DNA of 9,277 nt, taken from assembly GCA_017963875.1 (NCBI GenBank), contig JAGCTA010000464.1:1-9277 (forward strand), given 5' to 3'. Origin of the DNA: Victivallales bacterium. Lineage in GTDB: Bacteria > Verrucomicrobiota > Lentisphaeria > Oligosphaerales > Oligosphaeraceae. Each line of letters opens with the position of its first letter. Positions within the stretch are counted from its first letter, which is position 1. The notes below the pieces were generated by a model. It ran no database searches and had not been told where the DNA came from. It saw nothing but the letters and a program-made list of their open reading frames with translations. Below, piece by piece: positions 7,817 to 9,277 of the stretch. The position numbers were made by a program, and so were the translations under genes.

Positions 7817-7894
7817 TGGTCGGGGCGGCGAGATTCGAACTCGCGACCTACTGGTCCCAAACCAGTCGCGCTAGCCAAACTGCGCTACGCCCCG
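7817..7894 (-). tRNA. tRNA-Pro (anticodon TGG), CCA encoded
   Basis: The minus strand folds as a full cloverleaf. The acceptor stem is CGGGGCG/CGCCCCG with discriminator A and genomic CCA at 7819-7817. The D arm contains AGTTTGGCTA, and the anticodon stem ACTGG/CCAGT encloses loop TTTGGGA with anticodon TGG, which reads proline codons. The T arm is GCGAG-TTCGAAT-CTCGC. All stems pair and the T loop is canonical, so the gene appears functional. Its 3' end faces the recombinase remnant and the nuclease operon, the side on which islands usually integrate. Confidence 0.97.
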
Positions 7895-7908
7895 ATTAAG
7901 ATGATATT

Positions 7909-7936
7909 AATATAATCCATTCGTTTTTGTTTTCAA
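7909..7936 (-). promoter_or_regulatory. Promoter of tRNA-Pro
   Basis: On the minus strand TTGAAA (7936-7931) and TATATT (7914-7909) are separated by 16 bp. Transcription would begin about 8 nt before the mature tRNA 5' end, a typical tRNA arrangement. Confidence 0.6.
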
Positions 7937-8007
7937 TCCTCGACAATGTCAATTTGCTGAAAATATCGTTAAAATCATGTATTCAGTCAAAAAAGTTTTT
8001 GGAGAAT

Positions 8008-8035
8008 TTGCAAAACTCTGTTGGCATATTATACT
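8008..8035 (+). promoter_or_regulatory. Candidate promoter for the Ile-rich leader transcript
   Basis: TTGCAA (8008-8013) and TATACT (8030-8035) are 16 bp apart within an AT-rich stretch. Transcription would start near 8042, about 25 nt before the leader ATG. A second -10-like TATAAT at 8036-8041 has no fitting -35. Confidence 0.45.
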
Positions 8036-8064
8036 TATAATGCTTTTAGAAAACATCTTGGATT

Positions 8065-8181
8065 ATGGCAATGAATCTTACGGATATGATGGAACGCGAC
8101 AGCGAAAACTATGCACCCAGCGCAACTTTGCGTTTTGGGTTCTTCGTCATTTCCATTATTGCTATTATTATCATTAGTTAG
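8065..8181 (+). CDS. Ile-rich leader peptide (ilv-type attenuator leader)
   Basis: The small ORF encodes 38 residues from the ATG at 8065, or 36 from 8071. It ends FGFFVISIIAIIIIS and then TAG, with seven Ile codons among the last ten sense codons. This resembles enterobacterial IlvL (VVISVVVIII). The stop is 3 nt before the first arm of a set of mutually exclusive hairpins, as expected when a ribosome at the stop masks that arm. In such systems ribosome stalling at scarce charged tRNA controls branched-chain amino acid genes. No ribosome site stronger than GGA is visible, and the following gene is not biosynthetic. An alternative is a small hydrophobic membrane peptide or type I toxin, but the hairpins favour a leader. 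Confidence 0.55.
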   Translation: MAMNLTDMMERDSENYAPSATLRFGFFVISIIAIIIIS

Positions 8182-8184
8182 GGT

Positions 8185-8240
8185 CGCCCGTTCGTCCTGC
8201 ATGGCAAGATACGGGCGGATTCAGATGCCCGTATCTGAAT
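8185..8240 (+). promoter_or_regulatory. Mutually exclusive hairpins: attenuator after the leader peptide
   Basis: Arm A CGCCCGT (8185-8191) can pair with arm B ACGGGCG (8211-8217). Arm B extended, AGATACGGGC (8207-8216), pairs instead with arm C GCCCGTATCT (8227-8236) in a perfect 10-bp stem. A third option pairs ATTCAGAT (8219-8226) with ATCTGAAT (8233-8240). A ribosome stalled in the Ile run would leave A free for A:B; one at the stop would cover A and allow B:C. This is antiterminator and terminator geometry. The sequence after B:C is pyrimidine-rich but lacks a real T run, so termination may be weak or the native downstream sequence may have been lost. Confidence 0.5.
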
Positions 8241-8301
8241 TATCTCCCGTTCCTTCTGTGCACTCAATAGAAACAATTTGTGCAAAAGGTCAAAACGAAC
8301 A

Positions 8302-8868
8302 ATGGAAAACACCAAGCAACTTGCGATGAGGGTCCAGGAATTGAGGGCCCAAAAACAACTGACTGTTCCCCAGATGGCGGAAATGCTGAAAGCAGCCTGC
8401 AACGGAACAATCTACGGCCAGGAAGCTGTTGACGCGTTCGGTGACGGATCCAACGGCGCACAGTTTGACTGTGCATTCATCAACGGTGTTTCCACGATCA
8501 CCTTTGACGGTGCCGTGATCAGCGGAGCTGACGAGAACGGGAACCAGGTCTTCAGTCACGAATACACCTATGCCGGGCCGCTGTCACTGGGCGGAATGAT
8601 GGAAGGATACCTGTATGAGACTGCGGATGAAGACGCGGGTGAATTCAAATATTTCTACATGATGCCCGATACGCCGGCTACCACCTATCACCTGGAGTTC
8701 CGTTACGGAAGCAATACGGAAGACCTGGCTGAATACAACAAAGGACCTTACGCTTACTGGCTGGCAGCCGGTTTCCCGGTGGACGCGGATGAAGAAATGA
8801 TCAGGAACGTAATCACGCTGTTCTGCGAGGAAAACCTGACGGAAGAAGAGGCGGAAGACGCCGCCTGA
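8302..8868 (+). CDS. ZinT/YodA-like (lipocalin-fold) putative metal-binding protein
   Basis: The product is 188 residues. The C-terminal two thirds follow the ZinT pattern by eye: beta-rich GVSTITFDGAVISGADENGN, then GYLYETADEDAGEFKYF, then TYHLEFRYG (126-136 region), YAYWLAAGFP (150-159) and a final helix DADEEMIRNVITLF. ZinT binds zinc through a cluster of His; here only H130 with E132 remains at the key strand, so metal binding may be altered. Residues 5-31 (LAMRVQELRAQKQLTVPQMAEML) look like the first two helices of an Xre-type helix-turn-helix in place of the usual signal peptide, so the protein is probably cytoplasmic. I chose ATG 8302 (AAAAGG about 12 nt upstream) over a TTG at 8278. 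The next gene is a metalloregulator, which supports a metal-related role. Annotation rests on remote similarity. Confidence 0.6.
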   Translation: MENTKQLAMRVQELRAQKQLTVPQMAEMLKAACNGTIYGQEAVDAFGDGSNGAQFDCAFINGVSTITFDGAVISGADENGNQVFSHEYTYAGPLSLGGMMEGYLYETADEDAGEFKYFYMMPDTPATTYHLEFRYGSNTEDLAEYNKGPYAYWLAAGFPVDADEEMIRNVITLFCEENLTEEEAEDAA

Positions 8869-8928
8869 TGCATGATATCAATCGGGCGAAGCCATCCCGA
8901 ATGATATACCACCTTACCTCCAAAGGGG

Positions 8929-8964
8929 CGGGATGCCGATGCGTACCGGCATCCCGTTTTCCTT
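8929..8964 (+). terminator. Rho-independent terminator after the ZinT-like gene
   Basis: A perfect 10-bp stem, CGGGATGCCG/CGGCATCCCG (8929-8938 with 8947-8956), has an 8-nt loop and is followed by TTTTCCTT. It separates the ZinT-like gene from the metalloregulator unit, so they are not one transcript by default. Confidence 0.85.
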
Positions 8965-8974
8965 CGTCCGCGTG

Positions 8975-9003
8975 TTGACTGACTTTTCAGAATCTGATAA
9001 ACT
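8975..9003 (+). promoter_or_regulatory. Sigma70 promoter of the DtxR-family gene
   Basis: TTGACT (8975-8980) and TAAACT (8998-9003) have the ideal 17-bp spacer. The start would be near 9010, giving a leader of about 100 nt before the ATG at 9112. Confidence 0.65.
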
Positions 9004-9009
9004 ACATCA

Positions 9010-9025
9010 GTTAGAACTCGTTAAC
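9010..9025 (+). promoter_or_regulatory. Candidate metalloregulator operator
   Basis: GTTAGAACTCGTTAAC is an imperfect palindrome with GTTA/TAAC ends placed right over the predicted transcription start. DtxR/MntR boxes are AT-rich palindromes with similar TTA/TAA arms, so autoregulation by the downstream protein is plausible. The match to a consensus is only partial. Confidence 0.35.
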
Positions 9026-9033
9026 AAAATACA

Positions 9034-9083
9034 GCGTTCAGCCGGGGCGGAATTCCCGGACAACTGCCGGGGCCAAGCGTTCA
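9034..9083. repeat. Short direct repeats in the DtxR-gene leader
   Basis: AGCGTTCA (9034-9041 area) and GCCGGGGC (9041-9048) recur as GCCGGGGC (9066-9073) and AGCGTTCA (9076-9083), in swapped order. CCGGG/CCCGG between them can form a hairpin. The leader is thus structured; no known riboswitch motif was recognised. Confidence 0.4.
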
Positions 9084-9111
9084 TTCTTATTAACGGGGAA
9101 GGAGAATTCTG

Positions 9112-9277
9112 ATGAATATCTATGAATCAGCAGAAGATTATCTGGAGCAGATCCTGATGCTGCTGGAACAGAAGGGGCATGCCCGTTCCATCGATATCGC
9201 CGCTGGGCTGGACGTCTCCAAGCCGTCGGTGAGCATCGCCATGAAGAAGCTGCGCGAGAACGGATATATCAGTATGA
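9112..9277 (+). CDS. DtxR/MntR-family metal-dependent regulator, N-terminal part only
   Basis: The frame gives 55 residues before the window ends. It starts MNIYESAEDYLEQILMLLEQ and continues ARSIDIAAGLDVSKPSVSIAMKKLRENGYI, the winged helix-turn-helix of the DtxR/MntR/IdeR family: ESxEDYLExI at the N-terminus, a helix-turn-helix with the VSKPSVS recognition start, and MKKLRENGYI leading to the wing. Members repress iron or manganese uptake when metal-loaded. The metal-binding and dimerisation parts are beyond the edge, so iron and manganese cannot be told apart. The start is firm: GGGGAAGGAG ends 7 nt before the ATG. It has its own promoter and a possible operator over the transcription start. 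Confidence 0.92.
   Translation, partial: MNIYESAEDYLEQILMLLEQKGHARSIDIAAGLDVSKPSVSIAMKKLRENGYISM

Noticed and set aside
7977..8177. 66-residue ORF starting MYSVKKVFGEF
   Set aside because: It overlaps the Ile-rich leader in another frame, ends in a low-complexity run (HYCYYYH) and lacks a ribosome site; the leader frame has the better regulatory context.
1..9277. CRISPR array, insertion-sequence ends or plasmid or phage origin
   Set aside because: No regularly spaced repeats, transposase gene, terminal inverted repeats or iterons were seen on either strand.

Overview
The window looks like an accessory region of an uncultured, probably gut or rumen-type bacterium. No gene fixes the phylum. 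The left 7.2 kb holds large, lineage-restricted, moderately GC-rich genes. The right end carries a DtxR-type metalloregulator and a ZinT-like protein with a Firmicutes-like feel. That taxonomic impression is inference only.

Layout. (1) 1-5786, minus strand: a tight three-gene operon, in transcription order a 1164-residue multidomain protein (DUF192-like N-terminus, TPR-like middle, NTF2/SnoaL-like C-terminus), a DEDDh 3'-5' exonuclease with a Cys-rich zinc-ribbon-like tail, and an ankyrin-repeat protein that runs off the left edge. (2) 5787-6148: an AT-rich divergent promoter region. (3) 6149-7195, plus: an HTH-WYL transcriptional regulator, divergent from the operon and its natural candidate controller. 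(4) 7196-7816: no intact gene. It holds a short remnant resembling the C-terminal helical part of a serine recombinase, then about 340 nt packed with hairpins and closed by a long-range helix (candidate structured RNA), then the terminator of the tRNA. (5) 7817-7894, minus: tRNA-Pro(TGG) with encoded CCA, its own promoter and terminator. (6) 8008-8240, plus: promoter, Ile-rich leader peptide and mutually exclusive hairpins, resembling an ilv-type ribosome-mediated attenuator but with no ilv gene after it. (7) 8302-8868, plus: ZinT/YodA-like protein, followed by a strong terminator. (8) 8975-9277, plus: promoter, palindromic operator candidate and the start of a DtxR/MntR-family regulator cut by the right edge.

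How it fits together. The nuclease-containing operon with a divergent WYL regulator is organised like a WYL-controlled defence or stress module. It sits on the 3' side of a tRNA gene with a recombinase remnant between, as expected for an integrated island. No member matches a defence system I know by name, so function is open. The right end is a separate metal-homeostasis unit. The orphan Ile attenuator directly before the ZinT-like gene suggests a rearrangement or an assembly join near 8240-8300.
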